A stretch of 12,727 nucleotides of DNA from the NCBI GenBank assembly GCA_005888335.1, contig VAWY01000118.1, positions 1 through 12,727 on the forward strand, written 5' to 3'. Position numbers and translations under genes: made by a program. The notes beneath the pieces are model-generated. The model ran no database searches, had not been told where the DNA came from, and saw nothing but the letters and a program-made list of their open reading frames with translations. Of this stretch, positions 1 through 5,860 are shown one piece after another (positions within the stretch are counted from its first letter, which is position 1; every line of letters starts with the position of its first letter). This DNA is from Actinomycetota bacterium. Its GTDB lineage: Bacteria > Actinomycetota > Thermoleophilia > Solirubrobacterales > Solirubrobacteraceae.

Positions 1-2
1 AG

Positions 3-80
3 CCGCTACCCACGGGATTGTCGCCGCACAAGCTGCGTCACTCGTTCGCGTCGCTGCTCGTCGCGCTAGGCGGCCGCTGG
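3..80 (+). pseudogene. Tyrosine recombinase/integrase C-terminal remnant
   Basis: The frame entering from the left edge reads PLPTGLSPHKLRHSFASLLV and then ALG. This matches the H-x-L-R-H box and following helix of the phage-integrase/XerC-D catalytic domain, which carries the second catalytic Arg and two active-site His. In intact members the next 30 residues bring a Gly-His pair and the nucleophilic Tyr in a 'LGH..Y' context. Here similarity stops abruptly after ALGG, and no frame downstream restores it. The frame stays open to 281 but reads as low-complexity Arg/Ala-rich sequence. The fragment is therefore either the broken end of an integrase gene or a recombination scar. Its N-terminal part lies outside the window, so whether the rest is intact cannot be judged. 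Family recognition is good; inactivity is inferred from the missing Tyr motif. Confidence 0.6.
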
Positions 81-277
81 CGAGATCGCGTTGGCGGCGC
101 GACGAATCGTCCCGTCCGTCGCGTCTCCGCCAGTCGTTCGGATGCCGCGGCCCACGCGCCCCGCGGTCTTCGGTCACCCTTGACGTCGGAACAACGGCGG
201 GACGGGATACAGCAGCGCCGACGCGGCGTCATAGAAGAAGCAACCCGTGCCTTGAAGCGCCGGGGTCAATCTTCCTC

Positions 278-306
278 TTGACATGCGCCGTTGGCGGAAG
301 CACGCT
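278..306 (+). promoter_or_regulatory. Candidate sigma-70 promoter for the exported protein at 353
   Basis: A perfect TTGACA (278-283) is followed after 17 bases by CACGCT (301-306), which keeps only the A at position 2 and the T at position 6 of a -10 box. The gene start lies 46 bases further on. The -35 is good and the -10 is poor. Confidence 0.3.
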
Positions 307-352
307 CGAGAGTACTGAGCGTTGAACCTTGTCTCGCGGGGAGGCCGAGTTG

Positions 353-757
353 ATGCGCGCCGTTCGCTGGACTGTTCCTACGTTGATCAGCATGGGTTCG
401 GTGCTGGTCCTGGCCTTGCCCGCGCAGCGGGCGTTGGCACAGACCGAGAAGGCGACGTGGGTCCTCTCTGGGACGCTTGGATGCTGGAAGCCCGGGTGGG
501 CCGCCAGATCGGTCAGAGTCGTCACGCCCCACGACGTCGAGTGGGGGTTTGCCGACTCGAACGGGAGCTACACGGTCACCGGGTACGACTATCCGCCGGT
601 GGTGAGAGCACAAGGGCGGGTCAGGTGCTCGCTCCAAGCCGGTGGCGCGAGCGACCGTTGCTACACCACCGCGTTCGAGATCCCGCTGGTGGCCGGGCGC
701 ACCAACTACTTCACGGTGAACTTCAAGGCTCCTGATGCCATGCGGCCCTGCCGCTGA
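353..757 (+). CDS. Exported protein with a carboxypeptidase-regulatory/transthyretin-like beta domain
   Basis: This encodes 134 residues. The ATG at 353 has GGGGAGG eight bases upstream; a GTG-type start at 329 in the same frame has no such site and would add a hydrophilic tail before the signal peptide. Residues 1-29 form a Sec signal peptide (MRAVRW, hydrophobic core, cleavage after ALA). The mature part begins SGTLGC and contains FADSNGSYTVTGY at about 67-79. That resembles the 'TDxxGxY/F' turn of carboxypeptidase-regulatory and transthyretin-like domains. Cys at 44, 92, 103 and 133 could pair outside the membrane. The invertebrate transthyretin-like family has the same order (G-x-L-x-C, D-x-x-G, central Cys, then a late beta strand), but this is a resemblance only. 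No adjacent gene shares the strand. The cargo or ligand is unknown. I am confident it is a real secreted protein and unsure of the fold. Confidence 0.75.
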   Translation: MRAVRWTVPTLISMGSVLVLALPAQRALAQTEKATWVLSGTLGCWKPGWAARSVRVVTPHDVEWGFADSNGSYTVTGYDYPPVVRAQGRVRCSLQAGGASDRCYTTAFEIPLVAGRTNYFTVNFKAPDAMRPCR

Positions 758-784
758 CGTCGATTCTCGCGAGACGGGACACCG

Positions 785-816
785 AGCCCCCGATCCGCAC
801 GGCGCGGACCGGGGCT
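785..816 (+). terminator. Candidate terminator hairpin after the exported protein gene
   Basis: AGCCCC at 785-790 pairs with GGGGCT at 811-816, and TCCGC at 794-798 pairs with GCGGA inside it, 28 bases after the stop at 757. There is no U-run, which is common for stem-only terminators in high-GC genomes. Confidence 0.4.
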
Positions 817-1197
817 TGAGGATCGCCGACGTGCCGGCCAAGCGTCGGTCCTCGTCGCGGTCGGCCGGCGCGGGGTTCGCGGCGGGGCCGGCCCGCGCCG
901 GCGTCACCCGCACGGCCCAGGTACTCGCGAACCCACTCACCGGCCCAGCCGGCCGGTCGGGTCGGCGACCCCGCCACGCCGCGGTGAACGCCCCGTGTCT
1001 TGGCTTCGTCCGCTCGACGGGCCGCCCGCGCGGAAGCGTTCGAGGAGCTCTCCCGCTCCGCGCAGGCCGCGGGCCTCGAAACGTCAAGCAGCGCGCTGGC
1101 GCCAGCCGCGGGCCGCTCGTCCGCCGCGCGTTTGCAGCGCGGCGAGCACGAGTTCGGCCTCGTGCGCGCCCGGAGGCTGCCCGGCTGAAGCGCGCAG
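817..1197. other. Region without a recognisable gene
   Basis: About 380 bases between the candidate terminator and the DUF6494-type gene. The plus strand has an open frame from TTG 1000 to a stop at 1188 that reads as an Ala/Arg/Ser-rich helix (AEAFEELSRSAQAAGLE and onward). It has no ribosome binding site and no family I recognise. It may be a gene remnant or a chance frame in GC-rich DNA. Confidence 0.5.
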
Positions 1198-1404
1198 TCA
1201 CGCGAGCGCGATCGTTCCGGTCACGACCACGTCGCGCGGAAGACCATGTACCGCGACGGTCGCCGTTGCCTCGAGCGTTTCGTCGCCTCGCAACTCTCCA
1301 GCGCTCAGCTGCTCGCGCACCGCGAGCTCGATCTCGCGCTGGGCGGTCACCCCGAGTGTCTTGAGGAACTTTCGGACCGACATGTTGAAGACGTCTTCGT
1401 CCAC
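1198..1404 (-). CDS. DUF6494-family small protein
   Basis: This encodes 68 residues starting MDEDVFNMSVRKFLKTLGVT, followed by QREIE, GELRGDETLEA and a terminal beta-rich segment (VHGLPRDVVVTGTIALA). The N-terminus with the Asn-Met-Ser-x-Arg-Lys-Phe-Leu-Lys pattern, the REIE helix and the 'G.L.G.E.L.A' turn match the DUF6494 family as I know it, and the length is the usual full length. The start is a GTG at 1404 with GGGAG about ten bases upstream, and it keeps the conserved MDED opening. It has no signal peptide or membrane segment. The molecular function of the family is not established. It stands alone, flanked on both sides by decayed sequence, yet has no frame lesion. Confidence 0.85.
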   Translation of the reverse strand: MDEDVFNMSVRKFLKTLGVTAQREIELAVREQLSAGELRGDETLEATATVAVHGLPRDVVVTGTIALA

Positions 1405-1447
1405 GCTCGTTTGGCTCCCGTTCGCTCACGGCGCGTTCGGCGCCTAA

Positions 1448-1606
1448 GCAGAGTCTGGCGCACTCCGGATCACCGGAGCCGAGATGGTCGTGCCGTTGTC
1501 GCGCGCTTCTCTGGGTCGGCTCGAGGACGATCCCGACGTCGCCGGCCAAGTCGGCCTGGCCGATCGACAGGGTGCCCAGCTCGACGCCGCTAAGCGGCGG
1601 TTGTGA
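1448..1606 (+). pseudogene. Coding-like fragment, unrecognised
   Basis: The frame after a stop at 1445-1447 reads AESGALRITGAEMVVPLSRA, continues with SLGRLEDDPDVAGQVGL, and ends at a TGA at 1604-1606. The residue mix is balanced and protein-like, unlike the Arg/Pro-rich noise typical of wrong frames here. The in-frame ATG at 1484 has no clear ribosome binding site. The 3' end overlaps the 3' end of the dehydrogenase remnant on the other strand by about 17 bases. I do not recognise the family. The call as a remnant, not a small gene, rests on the lack of an initiation signal and on its setting. Confidence 0.3.
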
Positions 1607-1808
1607 GGACCATCCGGAAGCGGGCGTCGCCGCTGATCATCCGCTCGTAGGCGTCGGCGGCCTGTTCGAGGGGCAGCGTCTCGATTATCGGCCGCACATC
1701 CGAAAGTGCGCTGAAGGCGAGGGTGTCCTCCGAGTCGCGCGAGGTGCCGGACGCGTGGCCGACGATCGACCTGCTGCCGTTGATGAGCGCGGTCGTCGGG
1801 ACCGGTGG
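1590..1808 (-). pseudogene. Zinc-type alcohol dehydrogenase, C-terminal remnant
   Basis: Reading leftward from about 1808, the frame gives VPTTALINGSRSIVGHASGT, then SRDSEDTLAFSAL, a Pro-Ile-Ile-Glu-Thr-Leu-Pro-Leu-Glu segment, AYERMISGDARFRMVLTTAA and a stop. This is the C-terminal part of the MDR/zinc alcohol dehydrogenase family: the edge of the Rossmann fold and the catalytic-domain return helix that ends 'ARFRMVLT'. About 70 of some 340 residues remain. The zinc ligands and the GxGxxG motif are absent. Family similarity starts sharply at VPTTAL; upstream the frame is Arg/Gly/Pro noise, and the opposite strand there carries a different fragment. The gene is 5'-truncated by a rearrangement and not merely frameshifted. 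The alcohol substrate cannot be told. Confidence 0.75.
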
Positions 1809-1909
1809 CGGCGGCCCTCGGCCTCCCCGACGCCGCCGTCCACGCGGCCGCCCGCCGAGCACAAGGTGGGGCGGACGTGATCGTCGTCATCGGACCGGAT
1901 CTCCCGTGA
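1805..1909 (+). pseudogene. Possible LytR_C-type C-terminal remnant
   Basis: The plus-strand frame from 1805 reads VAAALGLPDAAVHAAARRAQ, then GGADVIVVIGPDLP and a TGA at 1907-1909. The 'AA.LGLP...V......GADVIVVIGPDL' ending resembles the last strands of the LytR C-terminal domain (LytR_C) found at the end of actinobacterial cell-wall LCP proteins and small secreted relatives. Only about 34 residues are present. The preceding sequence is the opposite-strand dehydrogenase remnant, so the rest of the domain is missing. This is inference from a short match. Confidence 0.35.
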
Positions 1910-1934
1910 CGGCGACCCCCGTGCTCGGCCTTGC

Positions 1935-1956
1935 CGCCGCACGACGCCGTGCGGTG
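1935..1956. terminator. GC-rich hairpin after the LytR_C-like remnant
   Basis: CCGCACG (1937-1943) and CGTGCGG (1948-1954) form a perfect 7-bp stem with a four-base loop, extended by a G-T and a C-G pair. It lies 27 bases after the stop at 1909. There is no U-run. It may be a relic terminator of the lost gene. Confidence 0.35.
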
Positions 1957-2007
1957 CGCGACCCGCTCGCCGCGCGCCGGGTGTCGCCCACGAGCGGTCC
2001 GCGGCGT

Positions 2008-2023
2008 CGGGGAAGCTTCCCCG
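2008..2023. repeat. 16-bp perfect palindrome
   Basis: CGGGGAAGCTTCCCCG reads identically on both strands. It lies 60 bases beyond the stop of the minus-strand exported protein gene (2083) and belongs to no gene. It could be a protein-binding site or, as RNA, a loop-less stem. Nothing further can be said from sequence. Confidence 0.5.
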
Positions 2024-2082
2024 TCGTCGTCACCCTGCCCCGGCCGGCCGAGGGCCAGACGACGGTTACAGCGGGCGTCGCT

Positions 2083-2607
2083 TCAGCAGGACGTCCCGGC
2101 CACGACCCCGTGGCTGTCGATGACCTGCATCGTCGACGTCACCGTCGGCACGAGCGGGTTGTTCAGGCCCGTCCACCTCGCGGTCCCGAACGCGTCGGTG
2201 GTCGCCGTGGCGACGTCCGCCCCGTCAACCCTGAAGGTGACCGGGGTGTTGCGCGGCCCGTTGTCGACCTCGAGGACGAGCATCGTCGTGCCGAGGTTGG
2301 AGACCTCGTACTCGAGCTCGCTGCGGGCCAACGGCAGCCCGGCGCGGCAGCTCGAGCCCAGCCGAAGCACCTTGACCTGGAAGAACTCCTGCGGCACGGG
2401 CTGGGGCGGCTGGGGGACCTGGGGCAGCTGCGGCAGCTGGGGCAGCTGGGGCAGCTGGGGCAGCTTGGGCAGCTGGGGCTGCAGCGGTTGCACCTTCACG
2501 CCGCCACCGCCGCCGCCGCCGCGCGCGTCGGCCGCGGCGATCGGCCCTGCGGCCAACAGCGCCACGGCGGCCAGTCCGGTGGCCAGCTTCCGGGGGTGGG
2601 CCTTCAT
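2083..2607 (-). CDS. Exported protein with Gly stretch, Pro-Gln-Leu repeat and Ig-like C-terminal domain
   Basis: This encodes 174 residues. The ATG at 2607 has AAGGA eleven bases upstream and directly opens a signal peptide (MKAHPRK, hydrophobic core about 8-24, cleavage near ADA at 26-28). In-frame Met codons at 2628 and 2643 would put a polar tail in front of it, although AAGAGAG before 2643 is also a possible ribosome site. The mature chain starts with seven or eight Gly. It continues with a Pro-rich spacer (about 41-72) built on Leu-Pro-Gln units. A beta-rich domain follows (about 75-174) with TPVTFRVDGADVATATTDAF and GTARWTG, a pattern seen in bacterial Ig-like (Big-type) domains. Cys 87 and Cys 174 could bridge. 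It has no LPXTG or lipobox, so it is probably secreted or held at the wall by unknown means. Part of the last domain is repeated in inverted orientation at 3511-3574. Confidence 0.75.
   Translation of the reverse strand: MKAHPRKLATGLAAVALLAAGPIAAADARGGGGGGGVKVQPLQPQLPKLPQLPQLPQLPQLPQVPQPPQPVPQEFFQVKVLRLGSSCRAGLPLARSELEYEVSNLGTTMLVLEVDNGPRNTPVTFRVDGADVATATTDAFGTARWTGLNNPLVPTVTSTMQVIDSHGVVAGTSC
2139..2202. repeat. Long inverted repeat, left arm
   Basis: These 64 bases match the reverse complement of 3511-3574 with three mismatches (at the codons giving Leu/Pro and Thr/Met differences, and one silent). They lie inside the exported protein gene and encode the segment around TTDAFGTARWTGLNNPLVPT. 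Confidence 0.9.
2392..2487 (-). repeat. Leu-Pro-Gln triplet repeat within the exported protein
   Basis: A 9-bp unit (CAGCTGGGG on the plus strand) recurs in tandem with small variants, most cleanly at about 2425-2478. It encodes Pro-Gln-Leu triplets and then decays into Pro-Gln-Val-Pro-Gln-Pro. It would form an extended spacer between the Gly tract and the Ig-like domain. Tandem 9-mers of this sort can change copy number by slippage without shifting the frame. Confidence 0.8.
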
Positions 2608-2765
2608 CGAGAATGGGTTCCTTGGCATGTGGAGTCTGGACATGAGGATGGCTCTCTTCGGTTGAGCGGATCGTTGCTCCGGACAACCGCTCGTCGCGAC
2701 CAAGATCACGCCGGCAAACCGAGACGGCGACTCTGCGCAGCCAAGACCGCGAAGGTACGCAGCGC

Positions 2766-2924
2766 ACGTTTCCGTCGGCTCGCATAAGCCAGTCGCCGAC
2801 GGAGAGGCGGCCGAGGGGCCGTTGGTACGAGATCATCAAGAGCGCCACCGGCATCCGCCCGCAGCCCCGCGAGCTCGGGCGGCAGCAGCGGCTCGGGCTG
2901 GTAAGCGCTCTGGCCGCGCAGTGA
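2766..2924 (+). pseudogene. Coding-like tail, unrecognised
   Basis: The plus-strand frame ending with a TGA at 2922-2924 reads RGRWYEIIKSATGIRPQPRE and then LGRQQRLGLVSALAAQ. The aromatic/Ile-rich core (RWYEIIKSATG) is unlike the surrounding Arg/Pro noise and suggests the C-terminal end of a lost gene. There is no start codon with a ribosome site, and the frame upstream runs into Ser/Thr/Arg-rich sequence. I cannot name the family. The rest of 2608-3021 shows no convincing gene. Confidence 0.25.
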
Positions 2925-3021
2925 CCAAGGCGCCGCGTGCCGCTCGACCAGCCTCGCCGACGCGTTGTCAGCTCGCGGCGTATTGGCGCGGCGCACGGGC
3001 CGTGGCTGCTCTTGTCCGTGA

Positions 3022-3511
3022 GGTGCCTCGCGGCGCGCGGCCTGGACTTCGTGGTAGGAGACGTTGCAGACCCAGTCCTTGCCCGGGCCGCGGTCGGGGA
3101 CCTTCGGGCCGCCCTTGTCGCAGGTGACGCGCGAGGTCAAGGCCTTGGGGGCGGGCTTGCCTTCGATGCCGCGGGCGAGCCGGTAAGGTCGCGACGTCTG
3201 TGACCGCCGAACTTGAAGGTGACCGCGGTGTCCGCGGCCCGCGGCGCGAGCGCCAGATCGATCTGCGCCCCGGCGCTCTCGCTGCGCGACTGACGGCGCG
3301 GCGGTCAGCTCGTGGTCGACGTCCTGTCGTCGTAGGCGTCGAAGCAGCCGTCGAACTGTTCGAGCGGGTTGGGGACGGACTTGCGGGTGCGGGCGTCGAT
3401 GAGCGACGGCTTCTCGATGAGCTGTGGCTGCGTCGCGGTGTAGCAGGCCTCGCGGTGGACGAAGAGCTCGTAGCGGAGCGTGGTGTGCTGGCCGGTGTCG
3501 GGGGCGCGGTA
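3022..3511 (-). pseudogene. Frame-broken remnants of Cys-containing secreted protein(s)
   Basis: Three minus-strand segments in different frames look coding. The first (about 3511-3305) reads YRAPDTGQHTTLRYELFVHR, EACYTATQPQLIEKPSLID, then a segment ending NPLEQFDGCFDAYDD and a TGA at 3305-3307. Its two Cys and 'YEL.VH..ACYTA' pattern suit an extracellular beta domain C-terminus. The second (about 3280-3203) reads SAGAQIDLALAPRAADTAVT, FKFGG. The third (about 3200-3022) reads KALTSRVTCDKGGPKVPDRG, PGKDWVCNVSYHEVQ, again with paired Cys. Segments two and three could be one protein interrupted by a frameshift, with segment one the end of a neighbouring relative. None has a usable start or signal peptide. 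The family is unnamed to me. Confidence 0.5.
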
Positions 3512-3574
3512 CCACCGACGCGTTCGGGACCGCGCGGTGGACGGGCCCGAACAACCCGCTCGTGCCGATGGTGA
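3511..3574. repeat. Long inverted repeat, right arm
   Basis: This is a reverse-complement copy of 2139-2202. On the plus strand it reads TTDAFGTARWTGPNNPLVPM in the matching frame but has no start, signal peptide or upstream part of the gene. It begins exactly where the minus-strand remnant at 3022-3511 begins, so the junction is sharp. Confidence 0.9.
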
Positions 3575-4453
3575 AGCAACCGAGCGTCAGGCCCCGGGGC
3601 TACGTCGGGCCTCACGGGAGGAGCACTCCGACGGGTGAGCCCGAAGAAAGCTCTCACGCGCCCGGCCGAAGCGGCGCGCGTCACCCGGCTCGGCGAACCG
3701 CGCAACGAGCGCGCGCGTCGATGATCGTGAGCGTTCCTACGCACTTGATGACGTCGTAATTGGCCGCTGTCGCCGTCGGACATCGGCCGTGATCGGTTAC
3801 GCGCCGGGCTTGCTCGCCCTCGCGGCGATCGTGGTGGAGGCGTTGGTGAGGACCACCGTTCACGACACCGGTGCCCGCTACGGATCACCGCTCGTCGTCA
3901 GAGGCGTGAGACCTCAACCGCTGTCAGGCGGGCACCGCGCTCGGCGAGACCTGTCACGCGTCGATGGCGACCGCCCCGGCATCCCGACCCAGTTGCGGGC
4001 GTGTTCGAGACGTTCGCGCGCCTCGCCGCCGGCACAGCACGAGTCCCCTTAAGGGCACTGCGGGCACCTGGACGGCATCCGCTAACACGCCGCCCACTAG
4101 GGCGGCGAGTTCGAGCGCGCGTTGGGAACGCGCGTCCGCGCTCGAGCAGCCGAGCGGCGCACCCCGCAAGCCGTGGGCGCTGTCAAGCTACGTCACCGTG
4201 GCGCTCGCACAGCAGCGGCGCCCCCGACGGATCGGCGCTAGCGCGCAAGAACTGTGGCGACGCTGGCTCCGCCACGTGACGCAGCAGCAGGGCACCGGGT
4301 GTGCGCCGTTGCCGAGGCTGGGCGACGCCCGCGCGACGGCGCGCACCGCTCTGCGCTCGGGGGCGTCCTGTTCGGGCGCGCCTCGGGCTGCACGCGCGCT
4401 GCAGATCGCCGGGCAAGACGTGCAGTCATCGGTGCGTTCACGAAAGAAGCGCC
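3575..4453. other. Long stretch without a recognisable gene
   Basis: About 880 bases with open frames on both strands but no domain I recognise. Weakly protein-like pieces are a minus-strand stretch near 3760 (ANYDVIKCVGTLTII) and a minus-strand frame at 4169-3954 (SQRALELAALVGGVLADAVQ). The plus-strand frame that runs into the response regulator from 3964 is open only because GC-rich DNA has few stops; its product would be Arg/Ala/Ser noise. The TTA and CTA codons in the 4169-3954 frame are unlike the neighbouring real genes. Decayed accessory DNA is the likeliest reading. Confidence 0.5.
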
Positions 4454-4469
4454 GAACCTCCACAGGTTC
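4454..4469. promoter_or_regulatory. Inverted repeat upstream of response regulator gene
   Basis: GAACCT, four bases, then AGGTTC: a perfect 6-bp inverted repeat ending 73 bases before the ATG at 4543. It may be an operator half-site pair or a leader hairpin. It lies near a second repeat at 4491-4506. Confidence 0.35.
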
Positions 4470-4490
4470 TTCACAGGCCGCGGGCACGAT

Positions 4491-4506
4491 TGTCCGGAGT
4501 CGGACA
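4491..4506. promoter_or_regulatory. Second inverted repeat upstream of response regulator gene
   Basis: TGTCCG, GAGT, CGGACA: a perfect 6-bp inverted repeat with a four-base spacer, 36 bases before the ATG at 4543. The size and symmetry suit a dimeric helix-turn-helix protein, possibly the NarL-type product itself. That is inference from position. Confidence 0.4.
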
Positions 4507-4542
4507 TCGATGAGAACCGAGCACGCAGACGAGGAGAGCGGG

Positions 4543-5178
4543 ATGCGGATCAGGGTGCTGGTGGCCGACGATTTCCCCCTGATGCGAGCCGCCGTGGTCG
4601 AGGCGCTGCAGACCGACCCGGGCATCGAGATCGTCGGCCAAGCGGCCGACGGCGAGGAGACCCTCATGCGGGCGCACGAGTTGCGGCCCGACGTGATCGT
4701 GCTCGACCTGCGCATGCCTCATCTCGACGGCGTCGTCGTCCTGGCCCGCATCCAGCGCGAGCTGCCCCGCGTGCGGGTGTTGGTGATGTCGGCCAGCGAG
4801 CAGCGCGAGACCGTCGTGCAGGCCCTCGGCGCTGGTGCGGCCGGCTACATCACTAAGCGCTCGACGGTGTCTGCGCTGCGCGAGGCGGTCGCGACCGTTC
4901 ATCGTGGTGACGCGGCGATCGAGCCGTCGCTGACCGCGCACCTGCTGCGGGCCTTCTCGGGCGCGGGGCCGCCCGCGGCGTCGCGCGCGATGCTGGGTGA
5001 GCGCGAGCTCGACGTCCTGCGCCTGGTGGCCGACGGACTGACCGACGACGAGATCGGGCGTCGGCTGCACATCTCGGCGCGCACCGTGCAGGCGCACCTG
5101 AGGCGCGTGCGCGACAAGGTCGACGTCCGCCGCCGGTCGCAGCTGGCCCGCTGGGCCACCGAGAACGCCGTCGTGTAG
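4543..5178 (+). CDS. NarL/FixJ-type response regulator
   Basis: This encodes 211 residues. The ATG at 4543 is preceded by GAGGAG six bases away, and MRIRVLVADD places the receiver at residue 1. The receiver (about 1-120) has acidic D9/D10, phosphoacceptor D55 in VIVLDLRMP, S83 and K105 (ITKRS). It is followed by a linker of about 30 residues and a LuxR-type helix-turn-helix (about 150-206) containing LGERELDVLRLVADGLTDDE and IGRRLHISARTVQAHLRRV. All signalling residues are present and the length is typical. It should be phosphorylated by a HisKA_3-type kinase and bind DNA as a dimer. No kinase gene is adjacent; the nearest, at 9380-12019, is of the right class. Two inverted repeats lie just upstream. 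The 3' end abuts the broken methyltransferase on the other strand. Confidence 0.93.
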   Translation: MRIRVLVADDFPLMRAAVVEALQTDPGIEIVGQAADGEETLMRAHELRPDVIVLDLRMPHLDGVVVLARIQRELPRVRVLVMSASEQRETVVQALGAGAAGYITKRSTVSALREAVATVHRGDAAIEPSLTAHLLRAFSGAGPPAASRAMLGERELDVLRLVADGLTDDEIGRRLHISARTVQAHLRRVRDKVDVRRRSQLARWATENAVV

Positions 5179-5186
5179 ACCGAACG

Positions 5187-5733
5187 AGTCTCACCCGTGA
5201 CCATCACGTCGCGCACGAACTCCAGCGCGAACAGCCCCTCCTCGAGCACCCGGTTCGTGAGCCCGTCGATGGTGTCGATCGCGGCGCGCCACGCGCGCAT
5301 GTCCAGGGGTGCCCACCTGGACGCCGTCGGCTTCGACCGGCGGTCGCGGCCTGCGTGTCGACGATCAGCCCGTCAGGTTTCGGTGCCGCGTGAATTCTGT
5401 GTGCAGGGCGTTCACGACGCCCGCCGGCGGGAGGCATCACAGCGACCAGCCACAGAGCGCGAGGTCGAAGCGCCGGCGTGGGACGTCGAGCGCCTCAGCG
5501 CCGTGGACGGCGAACGTGACGCGGTCGCGCAGGTCACGCGGGAGCGACGCGCGCGCCTGGGCCACATCGTCAGGCTCGCGATCGAAGGCGTAGACGTGCG
5601 TCGCCTGCGCCGCGGCTACTGGTGTCAGGCGGCCGGAGCCGCAGCCCACTTCGAGGATCCGCTTCCCGTGCAGGCCGACGGCCGCGGCGATCGCCACGGC
5701 CTCGACGCCCTCGGGGTCGCGACGCTGCATCAT
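5187..5733 (-). pseudogene. Class I SAM-dependent methyltransferase, multiply broken
   Basis: The first segment (5733-5437) begins MMQRRDPEGVEAVAIAAAVG and carries the SAM-binding motif I, RILEVGCGSGRLT. The acidic end of strand 2 (YAFDRE) follows, then motif II/III context ending FDLALCGWSL and a TGA. Reading past the TGA in the same frame gives CLPPAGVVNALHTE. The sequence then moves to a second frame (APKPDGLIVDTQAATA, the post-motif-III strand) and at least one further frame (LDMRAWRAAIDTIDGLTNRV, LEEGLFALEFVRDVMVTGET). One nonsense codon and at least two, probably three, frameshifts interrupt about 180 residues of otherwise good family sequence. The C-terminus is missing and runs out next to the response regulator. 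No ribosome site precedes the first Met. The substrate is unknown. This is clearly a pseudogene unless the read contains errors. Confidence 0.8.
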
Positions 5734-5745
5734 TCGGGCGCCACA

Positions 5746-5777
5746 TCACCCGGGTGAGCGAGCGACGCGTGCGCTCG
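5746..5777. promoter_or_regulatory. Paired palindromes between methyltransferase remnant and cupin gene
   Basis: TCACCCGGGTGA (5746-5757) is a 12-bp perfect palindrome. Two bases later, CGAGCG and CGCTCG (5759-5764 and 5772-5777) form an inverted repeat around a seven-base centre. Both sit in the divergent gap about 85-115 bases before the cupin start. They may be operator sites; no function can be shown. Confidence 0.3.
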
Positions 5778-5860
5778 TTTGTGGTTGCGCGCGTGCGGGC
5801 CGCTGCGTCATCCTCGTCGTTGGAGGCGCCGAAGCGCGAGCTTGGGGCGAGGAGGCATCG

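Noticed and set aside
1..281. A complete 87-residue protein from the left-edge frame
   Set aside because: Only the first 25 residues resemble the recombinase core. The rest is Arg-rich noise and there is no initiation site.
2401..2480. Short regular repeats considered as a CRISPR array
   Set aside because: The units are contiguous 9-mers with no spacers and lie in frame within a protein gene.
3964..4542. A long N-terminal extension of the first response regulator
   Set aside because: The extension is low-complexity Arg/Ala/Ser. The receiver begins exactly at the ATG at 4543, which has a strong ribosome site.
4188..5097. Minus-strand open frames opposite the first response regulator
   Set aside because: They are shadow frames of a clear gene with no motif of their own.
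5437..5439. TGA read as selenocysteine in the methyltransferase
   Set aside because: Several frameshifts follow within 150 bases, no selenocysteine insertion hairpin is evident, and the family does not use selenocysteine to my knowledge.
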